Assembly: GCA_963704535.1 (NCBI GenBank)
Contig: OY969916.1
Coordinates: forward strand, 5,022,001 to 5,086,000
Length of the DNA stretch: 64,000 nucleotides
Direction of reading: 5' to 3'
DNA from: G963704535 sp963704535
Lineage (GTDB): Bacteria > Chloroflexota > Chloroflexia > Chloroflexales > Roseiflexaceae
Within the stretch, counting starts at the first letter, position 1; each line of letters starts with the position of its first letter. The translations under genes and the position numbers were made by a program. Positions 52,141 to 62,539 of the stretch are shown in pieces. Below the pieces are notes generated by a model. That model searched no databases and was not told where the DNA came from. It was given only the letters and a program-made list of their open reading frames with translations.

Positions 52141-53138
52141 GACGGCGGCGTGATCGCGCGCAGGAACCGGGCGCTTTCCTCCGGCAAGGCGGTGTTGATA
52201 AACATGCCGGAGCCCATCTCGAAGCCCGCGACGCGGGTGACGCGCGGGACGATCGCCAGGTACCAGTGCAGGTAGTCGGACTGGCGCTCGTGTTCGGGCG
52301 CGGAGCGGATGACGTAGTTGTAGTCCGGGTCGTTGAGGCCGAAGTAGATCTTACGCAGCAGCTCGCGCAGCAGCCCGCTCAGGTCGCGCAGTTCCTCCGC
52401 CGAGGCGTCCAGGAAGCTGCTGGCGTGCCGGCGCGGGACGACCCAGAGGTGGAACGGCGAGAAGGCCGCGTAGGGGATAAAGGCGCTGAAGTAGGCGCTT
52501 TCGAGGATGATGCGGGCTTGCTCGCGCTCCTCGGCCCCGCGCATCCGGCAGATGACGCACTCGCCGTTGTCGTCGAAGTAGCGCCGAGCCTCCTCAATGC
52601 GAGCGCGGATCGAGTACGGCACTACCGGCAGCCCCATGAGCTGGGTGTGCGGGTGCAGCAGCGAGGTGCCGGCAGTGGGGCCGTGGTTTTTGAAGTAGAC
52701 GATCTGCTCGACGCGCGGGTCCTGCTGGAGTGCCAGGCCGCGCGCCTGAAAGGCGCCCAGCATGCGCTCGATATCCTCGGCCGGCTCAAGCGCCGGGCAG
52801 GTGTTGTGCAGCCGCGACTCGACCAGCACCTCGTGGTAGCCGACACCGGAGATCGCGCAGTTGATGCCGTCGAAGCGCCGCATGCGCTCGCCGGACTCCT
52901 GGAGCGCCGGGTAGCGGTTGGCGACCACCCGCAGCAGCCAGTCGCCCTGGGCCGGGATGCGTAGCCGCTCCAGGTCCAGCTCTTCGTTGCCGGGGCAGAA
53001 TGGGCAATTGGCGGCGAACGCCGGCCGATTCTCGATGCGCTCCTTGTCCTCCTGGACGAACTGCTCCGGCCGCTTGGCCCGCTCGGTGGCGATGATGACC
53101 CACTCCTTGGTCGCGATATTCTGACGGAGCTCTGGCAT
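52137..53138 (-). CDS. galT: Galactose-1-phosphate uridylyltransferase
   Basis: GalT exchanges UMP between UDP-glucose and galactose-1-phosphate in the Leloir pathway. The HIT-fold signatures are GTSLLHPHTQLMGLP (nucleophilic His in HPH) and the zinc ligands in CPFCPGNEE, with FKNHGPTAG before the active site and HWYLAIVPRVTRVAGFE near the C terminus. At 333 residues it is the normal bacterial length. The frame is intact. It may supply UDP-galactose for the surface glycan made by the adjacent genes. Confidence 0.95.
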   Translation of the reverse strand: MPELRQNIATKEWVIIATERAKRPEQFVQEDKERIENRPAFAANCPFCPGNEELDLERLRIPAQGDWLLRVVANRYPALQESGERMRRFDGINCAISGVGYHEVLVESRLHNTCPALEPAEDIERMLGAFQARGLALQQDPRVEQIVYFKNHGPTAGTSLLHPHTQLMGLPVVPYSIRARIEEARRYFDDNGECVICRMRGAEEREQARIILESAYFSAFIPYAAFSPFHLWVVPRRHASSFLDASAEELRDLSGLLRELLRKIYFGLNDPDYNYVIRSAPEHERQSDYLHWYLAIVPRVTRVAGFEMGSGMFINTALPEESARFLRAITPPS

Positions 53139-53647
53139 CTCCGACTCCTCGAAGCTTGAACCGGGGTCGCCGGCGCATTATAGCATCTCTTGAGAAATCC
53201 AGTAGAACAACCGACTTCAACGGATTTACCGGATTGGAAACGGATCGAACGGAGGGTCCTCGGTTTCCGTGAAATCCGTTCTGTATCAGTTAAATCCGTT
53301 GAGCTGATGTTGTCATACCAGGTGATCGATCGTGCCCAGCGGCTGATCGAGGCTCAACCAACGGCTGATCGAGTTCCAACCCGCCGCGGAGCCAGGGTCG
53401 ATGAGCCGCAGAGCCAGGGTCGATGAGCCGCAGAGCCAGGGTCGATGAGACGCTGACTCGGTGCTCACCCCAGCGGCTGATCGAGTCGTGATCAGCCGCT
53501 GGCTCGGCGCCGACCCGCCAGGGTGGTATCATGGGCAGAAAGGGGCGACGGCTCCCCCCATCCCCCGCTCCCTCTCCCCGGCGTGGGAGACAAGCGAAGC
53601 GCAGAGGGCGGGCTGGCCTGTGGTGAGGGGCTATTAAAAGGAACATC
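53139..53647. other. Intergenic region with three repeat types between galT and Gfo/Idh genes
   Basis: AAATCCGTT-type repeats form a hairpin at about 53216-53300 (CAACGGATTTA and its complement). A 22-bp unit GCCGCAGAGCCAGGGTCGAT is tandemly repeated at 53385-53450. CAGCGGCTGATC (53471-53482) and its exact complement (53490-53501) surround a seven-base loop, and CGGCTGATCGAG also recurs in direct orientation at 53340 and 53360. No gene is supported; the two flanking genes are divergent. Confidence 0.65.
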
Positions 53648-54720
53648 ATGAATCAACGCTTACGTACCGCCATCGTGGGCGCGGGGATCGGTAGACAGCA
53701 TGCGGAGGCATACCAGGGCCTGAGCGATCAATTCGAGCTGCTGGCGGTCTGCGACCTGGACGCGGCCAGGGCGCGCGATCTGGCCGAGACCTACGCTGTC
53801 TCGCGCGTGGCCGCCGATCTGGCCGAGCTGTGCCGCATGGACGACCTGGACGTGATCGATCTGTGTACACCGCCGCACCTGCACTTCGAGCAGATCCAGC
53901 AGGTGCTGGCGGCCGGCAAGCACGCGATCTGTGAGAAGCCGCTGGTCGACTCGCTCCGGGCAGTGGATGAGTTGATCGCGGTCGAGGCGCGCTCAGGACG
54001 GCGGGTGATGCCGATCTTTCAGTACCGCTTCGGGCACGGGCTGCAGAAGCTCAGGTATCTGGTGGACCAGGGCTGGCCGGCACGACCTACCTCTCGACCG
54101 TCGAGGTGGCGTGGCGGCGCGGCCCGGCCTACTACGCCGTGCCCTGGCGCGGCAAATGGCGCACCGAGCGGGGCGGGACACTGTTTAGCCACGCCATCCA
54201 TGCCACCGACATGCTGACGTATATCGCCGGCCCGGTGCGGCGGCTGTACGCCCACCTGACCACGCGCGTCAACCCGATCGAGGTCGAGGATTGCGCGGCG
54301 ATCGCGCTGGAGCTGGCCGACGGCTCGCCGGCCACGCTGGCCGTGACGCTCGGCTCGACGACCGAGATCACCCGTCACCGCTTCTGCTTCAGCAACCTGG
54401 TGGCCGAAAGCAACACGCGGCCGTATAGCAACTCGGCCGAGCCGTGGACCTTTAGCGGCGATACGCCGGAGCTGGCGGCGCGGATCGAGGCGGCGCTGGC
54501 ACACTTCACGCCGCTGCCGGAGGGGTTCGCGGGGCAGTTCTATCGGTTCCACGAGGCCCTGTTGCACGGCGCCGAGCTGCCGGTCACGCTGGCCGATGCA
54601 CGGGCCGCGCTGGAGCTGATCACCGCGATATATACTTCGGGGCGCAGTGGCCAGGCGGTCGAGCTGCCGATCGGCGACGCGCACCCGAACTATGCCGGGT
54701 GGCTGCCTGACTGGGCGTGA
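53648..54720 (+). CDS. Gfo/Idh/MocA-family oxidoreductase, frameshifted
   Basis: The N-terminal Rossmann domain AIVGAGIGRQHAEAYQG, VIDLCTPPHLHFEQIQQVLA and ICEKPLVDSLRA gives the dinucleotide site and the conserved EKP lysine. The C-terminal alpha/beta domain (TTYLSTVEVAWRRGPAYYAV, GKWRTERGGTLFSHAIHATD with the His-x3-Asp active-site pair) is one frame off; the join near 54075 lacks one G or C after VDQG. Reconstructed length is about 357 residues. It probably oxidises or reduces a sugar or inositol derivative with NAD(P). Divergent from galT. The stop lies three bases before a heptamer array. Confidence 0.85.
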
Positions 54721-54721
54721 A

Positions 54722-54811
54722 GCGTGTTGCGTGTTGCGTGTTGCGTGTTGCGTGAAACGTGGTGCGTGTTGCGTGTTGCGCGAAGGGACCTCACGTTTCA
54801 CGTTTCACGCC
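54722..54811. repeat. Heptamer-repeat element (GTGTTGC and GTTTCAC classes)
   Basis: Four GTGTTGC units and GTGAAACGTGG, two further GTGTTGC units, then GTTTCACGTTTCAC. It sits between the oxidoreductase stop and the HtrA-like gene. Confidence 0.88.
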
Positions 54812-54896
54812 GGAAGTTTCTCAGCATTGTCTCATGTTCCACCCAGAAGAACGTGCTATAGTTGGTCATTGCAAGAGTTCACGGTGAAAGAGGAAG

Positions 54897-55738
54897 ATGA
54901 GCGAACCGTCTGCTACACGATCAGAGCCGTGGCGGCAGCGCCTGCAACGCCTTCGCACCCGCGCCCAGCGCGCGATGCCGTTCGCTTCCGGTGTGTTGGC
55001 CGCGCTGGTGGCGCTGCTGGTATACAAGCTGCTGCTTCCCGGCCCGCCGCCACTGACGACGCGCGAGGTGAGCGACACGGTTGCCCAGACCCTCGCGTCG
55101 GCCACCGTGCCGCCGGCCTTTTCTGCCCGTGTGTACCAGGTGATCCAGCCCTCGCTGGTGCTTATCCAGACCGACCTCCCCGGCGCGAACGGGGAAGTCG
55201 CGCATGGCGTCGGGAGCGGCGTCATCGTCGATGATCGCGGCGACATCCTGACCAGCCTGCACGTCATCGCCGGTGCCTCCGCGATTCAGCTCACGTTCGC
55301 CGATGGCACCCAGTCGGGCGCCGAGGTGCTGGTCGAGCAGCCGGAGCACGACATCGCCGTGCTGCACCCCGCTCCAGCCCCCAGCCCAGATCGTGCCGGC
55401 GACGCTGGGCAACCCGAACGCCATGCGCGTCGGCGACGAGGCGTTTGTCGTCGGCAATCCGCTGGGCCTGTACAGCTCGATGAGCGCGGGCGTGATCTCC
55501 GGCTTCGATCGCACCTTCCACCCCCCCGACAGCGACCAGAGCCCTAGAAGGCTTGATCCAGATCGACGCCGCCGTGAACCCCGGCAACTCGGGCGGCCCG
55601 CTGCTGAATCGCGCCGGCCAGGTGGTCGGGATCGTCACTGGGATGGTGAATCCGACCGACCAGGAGGTCTTTATCGGCATCGGCTTCGCGGTGCCGATCA
55701 CCGTCGCGGGCGGCGCGGCCGGCATGCCGCCGTATTAA
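54897..55738 (+). CDS. Membrane-anchored HtrA/DegP-like serine protease, frameshifted
   Basis: A signal anchor (AMPFASGVLAALVALLVYKL, about residues 26-48) precedes a trypsin-like domain with the triad His (LTSLHVIAGAS), Asp (PEHDIAVL) and Ser (NPGNSGGPLL). The frame is shifted twice (about 55385 in a C-run and about 55545), each time with one surplus base. After the protease domain the frame ends within 50 residues (AVPITVAGGAAGMPPY), so the PDZ domain usual in HtrA is absent. A dispersed hairpin starts four bases after the stop. It could act as an extracytoplasmic quality-control protease. Confidence 0.82.
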
Positions 55739-55741
55739 GAA

Positions 55742-55862
55742 GCTGTCTGAAAAGGGGAGTTTGAGGGGGCCGCCCCTCAAGAACTTCCTTTCCACCACGG
55801 ACCAAGAAGCTGTCTGAAAGGGGGAGTTTGAGGGGGCTGCCCCCTCAAGAACCCCCTTTCTA
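55742..55862 (+). repeat. Two dispersed 3' GGGG/CCCC hairpins between HtrA-like and MoxR genes
   Basis: Each copy reads AGCTGTCTGAAA, GGGGAGTTTGAGGGGG, loop, then CCCCTCAAGAA and a CTTTC end; copies at about 55742-55795 and 55808-55862 are separated by the shared segment ACCACGGACCAAG or ACCACGAACTAAG. Confidence 0.9.
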
Positions 55863-55889
55863 CCACGAACTAAGTTAAGGAGCGTGTGG

Positions 55890-56904
<1,015 letters not shown>

Positions 56905-57779
56905 GCGCATCCTCCAGCGGCTCGACTGGCAGGTCATCCGCCGGCTGGATGGCCTGCTGCAAGGCGACTACCGCAGCCTGTTCTACGGCTACGGGCGTGG
57001 ATTTCGCCGATCTGCGCGAGTATCAGCCCGAAGATGATATCCGCTACATCGACTGGAACGTCACCGCGCGGATGGATACGCCGTACGTCCGCCAGTACGT
57101 CGAAGATCGCGAGATCACCGCCTGGTTCCTGCTCGACCTGAGCCCCTCGATGGATTTTGGCACGGTGCAGAGCCTGAAGCGCACGGTGCTGATCGATTTC
57201 GTCGCGACGCTGGCGCGGCTGCTGACGCGCCACGGCAACCGGGTCGGGGCGATGTTCTACGGCGGCCGCGTCGAGCGAACGATCCCGGCGCGCGGCGGGC
57301 GGCTCCAGGTGCTGCGCCTGGTCAACGATCTGCTCAAGCAGCCGCAGCTGCCGCAGGCGCCATTCACCAACCTGACCCCGCTGCTCGAAGCTGGGCTGCA
57401 CGCGATCAAGCAGCGCTCGTTGATCTTCATCATCTCGGATTTCATCAGCGCGCCGGGCTGGGAGCGGCCGTTGAGCTTGCTCAACCAGCGCCACGAGGTG
57501 CTGGCCATCCGCCTGTGGGACCCGCGCGAGGTGGAGCTGCCGGACATCGGCCCGATCATCATGGAGGATGCCGAGACCGGCGAGCAGCTCTACGTCGACA
57601 CGCACGACAAGAAGTTCCGCCAGCGCTTCCAGGCGGCGGCGCAGCAGCGCGAGGCCGACGCTGAACGAGGCCTTCAAGCGCTCCGGGGTGGACGTGCTGC
57701 CGCTCTCGACCGAGGAAGACCTGGTTCGCGCCATCGTGCGCTTTGCCACGCTGCGGCAGCAGCGACGTGCGTAAGTGAG

Positions 57780-57912
57780 CGTCTGAAAGGGGGAGTTTGA
57801 GGGGCCATCCCTCATCTTCCACCTAGATTGCGAATAGGAGCTTAGAGATTGGAGATTGACCGCGACGCCTCAATCTCCAATCTCCAATCTCCAATCTCCA
57901 ATCTCTAATCTC
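57780..57912 (+). repeat. Dispersed hairpin fragment plus GGAGATT-class heptamer hairpin
   Basis: GTCTGAAAGGGGGAGTTTGA, then GGGGCCATCCCTCATC (57780-57815) follows the DUF58 stop; GGAGATTGGAGATTG, spacer, and five AATCTCC units fill 57843-57912 up to the ribosome-binding region of the VWA gene. Confidence 0.88.
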
Positions 57913-57926
57913 AACAGGTTGGAACT

Positions 57927-58938
57927 ATGTCATTCATCTGGCCCGCGATGCTGTTCTTGCTGCTGCTGATCCCGCTGTTCGTGGTGCTGTATCTCGCGGT
58001 TGCAGCAGCGGCGGCGGCGGGTTGCCGCGCGGCTACGGCAACCTTGGGCTGGTCCAGGCGAGCGCTGGGGCGCGATCCGGGCCGCGCGCCGCCACATCCC
58101 GCCGGCGCTGTTCCTGGCCGGCCTGGCGATCCTGCTGATCGCGCTGGCCCGCCCGCAGACGGTGGTCAGCCTGCCGCGGATCGAGGGCACGGTCATCCTG
58201 GCGTTTGATGTCTCCGGCAGCATGGCCGCCGACGATCTGGAGCCGACCCGCATGGAAGCGGCCAAGGTCGCGGCGCGCGAGTTTGTGGAGCGCCAGCCGC
58301 GCAGCGTGCAGATCGGCGTCGTCGCGTTCAGCGATAGCGGCTTTGCGGTGCAGGCGCCCACCAACGACCAGGATGCGATCCTCGCCGCGATCGATCGCCT
58401 GACGCCGCAGCGCGGCACGTCGCTGGGGCAGGGCATCCTGGCGTCGCTCAACACGATCGACGCCGACCGAGGCCAGGCGCCACGGCTCTACAGCAACCTG
58501 ACGCCGACAGCGGCGACGACGCCCACGCCGGTGCCGCAGGGGACCTACACCTCGGCCGTGATCGTGCTGCTCACCGATGGCGAGAACAACGCCGCCCCCG
58601 ACCCGCTGGCAGCGGCGCAGGCCGCCGCCGATCGCGGCGTGCGCATTTACACGGTCGGCATCGGCAGCGCGGCGGGGGCGACGCTGACACGTCGATGGCT
58701 TCACGGTTCACACGCAGCTCGACGAGGCGACGCTGCAACAGATCGCGCAGCTCACCGAGGGCACCTATTACAACGCCGCAGACCAGCAAGACCTGCGCGC
58801 GATCTACGAGAATCTGGACCTGCAGCTGGTGATGAAGCCGGAGCAGACGGAAGTCACCGCGCTGTTTGCCGGCGCGGCATCCTGGTCTTGCTGATCGGCG
58901 GCATGTGTTCGCTGCTGTGGTTCAGCCGCGTGCCGTGA
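57927..58938 (+). CDS. VWA-domain membrane protein (BatA-like), frameshifted
   Basis: Two N-terminal helices (SFIWPAMLFLLLLIPLFVV and PPALFLAGLAILLIALAR) precede a VWA domain with the MIDAS residues in AFDVSGSMAADDLEPTR and VLLTDGENNAAPDPLA, and a C-terminal helix (GILVLLIGGMCSLLW). Frame breaks: about 57993 (extra C), 58687 (extra A) and 58875 (one G missing), so the last two compensate. The reconstructed protein is about 336 residues, normal for BatA. In MoxR operons these proteins form a membrane complex with the MoxR ATPase. The next gene is a close paralogue. Confidence 0.83.
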
Positions 58939-58955
58939 GTCGTGGGAGGTCGCAG

Positions 58956-59992
58956 ATGGATTTACTTTGGCCTGGGCTCCTGTTCCTGCTGGCATTGCTG
59001 CCGCTGATGGTCGCGGCGTATATCTGGATGCTGCGACGACGGCGGCGCTATGCGGTGCGCTATTCCAGCCTTTCGCTGGTGCGCGAGGCGCTGCCGCGCT
59101 GGTCGCGCCTGCGGCGCCATCTGCCGTTTGCCCTGTTCCTGCTGGCGCTGGCGAGCCTGGTGGTCGCGCTGGGGCGGCCGGTGGCGATCGTGAGCGTGCC
59201 GACCGACCAGACCACGATTATGCTGGCTATGGATGTCTCGCGCAGCATGTGCCAGACCGACATCCCGCCCAGCCGCCTGGCGGCGGCCCAAGCGGCGGCG
59301 CTGTCATTTCATCCAACGGCCAGCCGTCCGGCACGCAGATCGGCATTGTCGCGTTCGCCGGCTTCGCGGAAATGATCCAGCCGCCCACCACCGATCAGGA
59401 AGCGCTGCAAGGCGCCGTTCGCAGCCTGACCACCGGGCGCGGGACGGCGATCGGCAGCGGCATCCTGAAAGCGCTGGATGTGATCGCCGAAATTGATGAG
59501 AACGTCGCGCCGAGCGTGAGCGATACGTCGCCGGGGGTCGCGCCGCTGCCGGTGCCGAAGGGCGCCTATGCGCCGGACATCATTGTCGTGCTCACCGATG
59601 GAGTGAGCAACGCCGGGCCATTCCCGCTGGAAGCCGCGCAGCAAGCAGTCGATCGGGGTGTGCGGGTCTACACGATCGGGTTTGGCACCGAGATGGGGTC
59701 AAGCTCGTTTGGCGGCGGCGGCCAGCAGTTCGGCGGCGACCCGCAGTTCGGGGGCGGCGGGTTTCGGCGCGGGATTGACGAGACGACGCTGAAAGAGATC
59801 GCCGAGATGACCGGCGGAACCTATTACTCGGCCGAGAGTGTCGGTGAGCTTGAGCAGGTGTTCCGCGATCTCCCGACCTACCTGATCACCAGGCATGAGA
59901 TTATGGAGATCAGCGTCGCCTTTACGGCCATCGGCGCGCTCCTGGCCGCGCTGGCGGTTGGGTTGTCGTTGAACTGGAATCTGCTGCCTTAA
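58956..59992 (+). CDS. VWA-domain membrane protein (BatA/BatB-like), frameshifted
   Basis: Same architecture as the preceding gene: helices DLLWPGLLFLLALLPLMV and PFALFLLALASLVVALG, MIDAS region LAMDVSRSMCQTDIPPS (Ser-x-Ser replaced by Ser-Arg-Ser, still with the DxSxS pattern) and VVLTDGVSNAGPFPLEA, final helix AFTAIGALLAALAVGLSLNW. A Gly/Gln/Phe-rich loop (SSSFGGGGQQFGGDPQFG) sits after strand 5. The frame shifts near 59305 (one base missing). GGGAGG precedes the ATG. It ends the MoxR-DUF58-VWA-VWA operon; a hairpin follows nine bases after the stop. Confidence 0.83.
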
Positions 59993-59999
59993 GCGGCTT

Positions 60000-60047
60000 T
60001 CTGAAAAGGGGGAGTTTGAGGGGGCAGCCCCTCAAGAACCCCCTTCG
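60000..60047 (+). repeat. Dispersed 3' GGGG/CCCC hairpin after the VWA operon
   Basis: CTGAAAAGGGGGAGTTTGAG, GGGGCAGCCCCTCAAGAA, CCCCCTTCG. It follows the VWA stop by eight bases and reaches to eight bases before the YdeI-like start. Confidence 0.88.
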
Positions 60048-60054
60048 AGATCCC

Positions 60055-60630
60055 ATGAAAGAACTACCAGACAACGCCATCCATCCGACCACCCGCGCCG
60101 AGTGGCGGGCCTGGCTTGTGCAGAATCATACGCGTACGCAGGGCGTCTGGCTGATCAACTACAAGACCGCCACCGGCAAGCCGCGCATTCCCTACGACGA
60201 GGCGGTCGAGGAGGCGCTGTGCTTCGGCTGGATCGACAGCAAGGCCAATACGCTCGACGATCAGCGCTCGATGCAGTGGTACGGCCCGCGCAAACCGCGC
60301 ACCGGCTGGTCCAGGCCAAACAAGGAGCGGGTCGAGCGCCTGATCGCGGCCGGGCTGATGGCAGCCGCCGGGCAGGCCAAGATCGATGCGGCCCGCCAGG
60401 ATGGGTCGTGGAATGCGCTCGACGCCGTCGAAGCGCTGATCATCCCACCCGACCTCGACGCGGCACTGGCCGCCTACCCCGCGGCACGCCTCCACTTCGA
60501 TGCGTTCCCCCGCTCGGCCAAGCGCGCCATCCTGGCATGGATCGCCGCAGCCAAGGCGCCAGCGACCCGCGCGAAGCGCATCGCGGAGACGGCGCGGCTG
60601 GCCGAGGACAACATCCGGGCGAATCAGTGA
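60055..60630 (+). CDS. YdeI/OmpD-associated family protein
   Basis: A 191-residue protein with the family blocks WRAWLVQNHTRTQGVWLINY, IPYDEAVEEALCFGWIDSKA, SMQWYGPRKPRTGWSRPNKE and a C-terminal helical region (AKRAILAWIAAAKAPATRAK). Members in other bacteria are linked to resistance to cationic peptides, but the biochemical activity is unknown. The start ATG 60055 follows GAGATCCC. Its TGA overlaps the GTG of the leucine-rich-repeat gene (GTGA). Frame intact. Confidence 0.85.
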   Translation: MKELPDNAIHPTTRAEWRAWLVQNHTRTQGVWLINYKTATGKPRIPYDEAVEEALCFGWIDSKANTLDDQRSMQWYGPRKPRTGWSRPNKERVERLIAAGLMAAAGQAKIDAARQDGSWNALDAVEALIIPPDLDAALAAYPAARLHFDAFPRSAKRAILAWIAAAKAPATRAKRIAETARLAEDNIRANQ

Positions 60631-61812
60631 CGTCAGTAGGCGAACCGGGCTGGACCGTCAGCTACGCCGAGAACGGAACCGTGGTTGGGGTGTCGGCCCG
60701 CGAGTGCGGTTTGACGGCGCTCCCGGCGTCCCTCTCCCAACTGACCACGCTTGTGCAGCTTGATCTGAGCGGGAATCGCCTCGCCGCGCTGCCCGAGCAG
60801 ATCGGCGACCTGGCACGGCTCACCTGCCTGATCGCCGACGACAACCAGCTTGCCACACTCCCCGACTCGCTCGGCGAGCTGACCGAGCTGCGCTGGCTGG
60901 CGCTGGACGGCAACGCGCTGACCGAGCTGCCGGCCGCGATCAGCCGGCTGTCGCGCCTCGAACGGCTGGACGCGCGGCACAACCGGCTGGCGGCCGTGCC
61001 CGAGAGCCTGCGCCGCTTGACCAGTCTCAGGGATCTGCGGCTGGGGCGTAATCTGCTGACATCGGTGCCCGGCTGGCTCTGGCGGCTGACGAACCTGGAG
61101 ACGCTGGACCTCTCCGAGAATCGCCTGTCGTCCCTGCCGCCGCGGATCGCGGCGCTGACCAGGCTGCGGATGCTGGACCTAGGGCATAACCAGTTGGCCG
61201 CGCTGCCCGAGGCGATCGGCGAACTGACCGGCCTGGCCGGTTATCTGTACCTGAGCAACAACCGGCTGACCGAGCTACCCGAAGCGCTGGGCAAGCTGCG
61301 CGGCCTCGCGTACCTCAACGCCACCGACAACCAGTTGACGGCGCTCCCCGCCAGGCTCGGAGCCATGGCCGGGCTGGTGGAACTGAGGCTCTACAACAAC
61401 CAGTTGACTGTGCTGCCCGAGTTCGCTTGGCGAACTGACCAACCTCAAAGAGCTACACCTCCAGAACAATGCCCTGCGCGCGCTTCCCACGACGATCGGC
61501 GGGCTGACGCGCCTGCGCGCGCTGAACCTGTCCGGCAACCAGTTGACCGCGCTGCCCGCGTCGTTTGCCGGCCTGACACAGCTCGCGCAACTGGACCTGC
61601 GGAACAACCAACTGATGGAACTCCCCGCAGCACTGGCGAACGCCACCAACCTCACGCACCTCGATCTGCGCGGCAACAAGCTGCGCTCGCTCCCCGCCGC
61701 CATTGCGGAGCTGCCGAACCTCGAAAAGCTGGATCTGCGCTGGAACAAACTGGCTGTTGATCATGCCTGGCTGGGGCGCTTGGAGCGGCGCGGATGCCGG
61801 GTGCTAACATAG
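60627..61812 (+). CDS. Leucine-rich-repeat protein, frameshifted
   Basis: About 15 consecutive LRRs of 23 residues with the bacterial/plant-intracellular pattern LxxLxLxxNxLxxLPxxIGxL (for example LVQLDLSGNRLAALPEQIGD, LETLDLSENRLSSLPPRIAA, LTHLDLRGNKLRSLPAAIAE). No signal peptide, no membrane segment and no catalytic domain are visible; it is likely a soluble binding scaffold. It starts at GTG 60627, overlapping the YdeI-like stop. The frame shifts near 61430 (one extra G: ...LPEF then LGELTNLKEL). Reconstructed length is about 394 residues. It is followed by a good intrinsic terminator. The last repeat is capped by AWLGRLERRGCRVLT. Confidence 0.83.
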
Positions 61813-61861
61813 CCTGACAGGCCCTGGTACGCCAACGTCACGCTTGCCACAGTGGTATCAG

Positions 61862-61890
61862 AGAGTGCCGATACTACCGGCGCTCTTTTT
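61862..61890 (+). terminator. Rho-independent terminator after the LRR gene
   Basis: AGAGTGCCG and CGGCGCTCT pair (one G-T) around a seven-base loop and are followed by TTTTG. It is 50 bases past the LRR stop. Confidence 0.8.
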
Positions 61891-61991
61891 GTTGCCGCTC
61901 TAGCAGTGTCTACACCTGGCACACATTTATGCTATAATGGGGCGACCGCTCATCTGTGCGGCTTTTCGTTATACCATCCGCGAGGCTTGCT

Positions 61992-62366
61992 ATGGACGAT
62001 GATACATTGGAAGTCTATAAAAGGCGATTAAAGAAACTGAACGACAAGGCAGCATACTATGGGATAAACTGTCCTGCTGAAATTAGCATGGAAATTGAAG
62101 ATATTGAAAAGCTGTTAAAAAAATGCACAAGTTCCATTGATGGAACTGATGCACTTGATACAAGCGGCGTCCAAAAATCCAGTATTACAAAGGCCGTCAT
62201 TATATCGGCAGGAGCAGGCATATTACTGATTCTTTATACCATATGGACATATACAAGGCAGCCTTCTCTAGAGTTAATGATTGCTAATTTTGCCGTTGGG
62301 ATTGCTATAGCTTTTTTTATGTACATTGTAATAGAAGCCGCCACATCAAAGATACAGAATAGCTAG
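61992..62366 (+). CDS. Small two-helix membrane protein with an effector-associated-type N terminus
   Basis: This 124-residue protein is AT-rich, unlike its neighbours. The N-terminal helix TLEVYKRRLKKLNDKAAYYG followed by INCPAEISMEIEDIEKLLKK matches a pattern (RRL...L...AA..GINxPxxIxxEIEDI) I know from N-terminal segments of chloroflexal and cyanobacterial NACHT/TIR-type conflict proteins. A polar linker leads to two membrane helices (AVIISAGAGILLILYTIWTY and MIANFAVGIAIAFFMYIVIE). It could be a stand-alone membrane effector or a fragment. The start ATG 61992 has GAGG nearby, and a perfect TATAAT lies at 61933-61938. It borders an IS4 element. Confidence 0.6.
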   Translation: MDDDTLEVYKRRLKKLNDKAAYYGINCPAEISMEIEDIEKLLKKCTSSIDGTDALDTSGVQKSSITKAVIISAGAGILLILYTIWTYTRQPSLELMIANFAVGIAIAFFMYIVIEAATSKIQNS

Positions 62367-62445
62367 AGATGTTAGCTCAGAGGGTATTCGGAAAACATGG
62401 CGCTTTTTCGAGGTCTATTCTCAGGTATGATTGTGCATTCCATCC

Positions 62446-62539
62446 ACAAATGAATTTGTGGCCTGAAATCGCAAACACGTTCAAACGTGTTCAGGAGCAA
62501 GCTTTAACGTGTTTTAACACGTTTACTGGTTTCAGGCAT
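62446..62539. other. Nested palindromes beside the IS element
   Basis: CCACAAATGAATTTGTGG (8-bp arms), ACACGTTCAAACGTGTT and AACGTGTTTTAACACGTT occur within 70 bases, and GCCTGAAA/TTTCAGGC enclose the last two. The IS target duplication TCAGGCAT is the right end of this structure, and CATCGAAT-TC-ATTCGATG continues it after the IS at 63801-63818. Confidence 0.65.
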
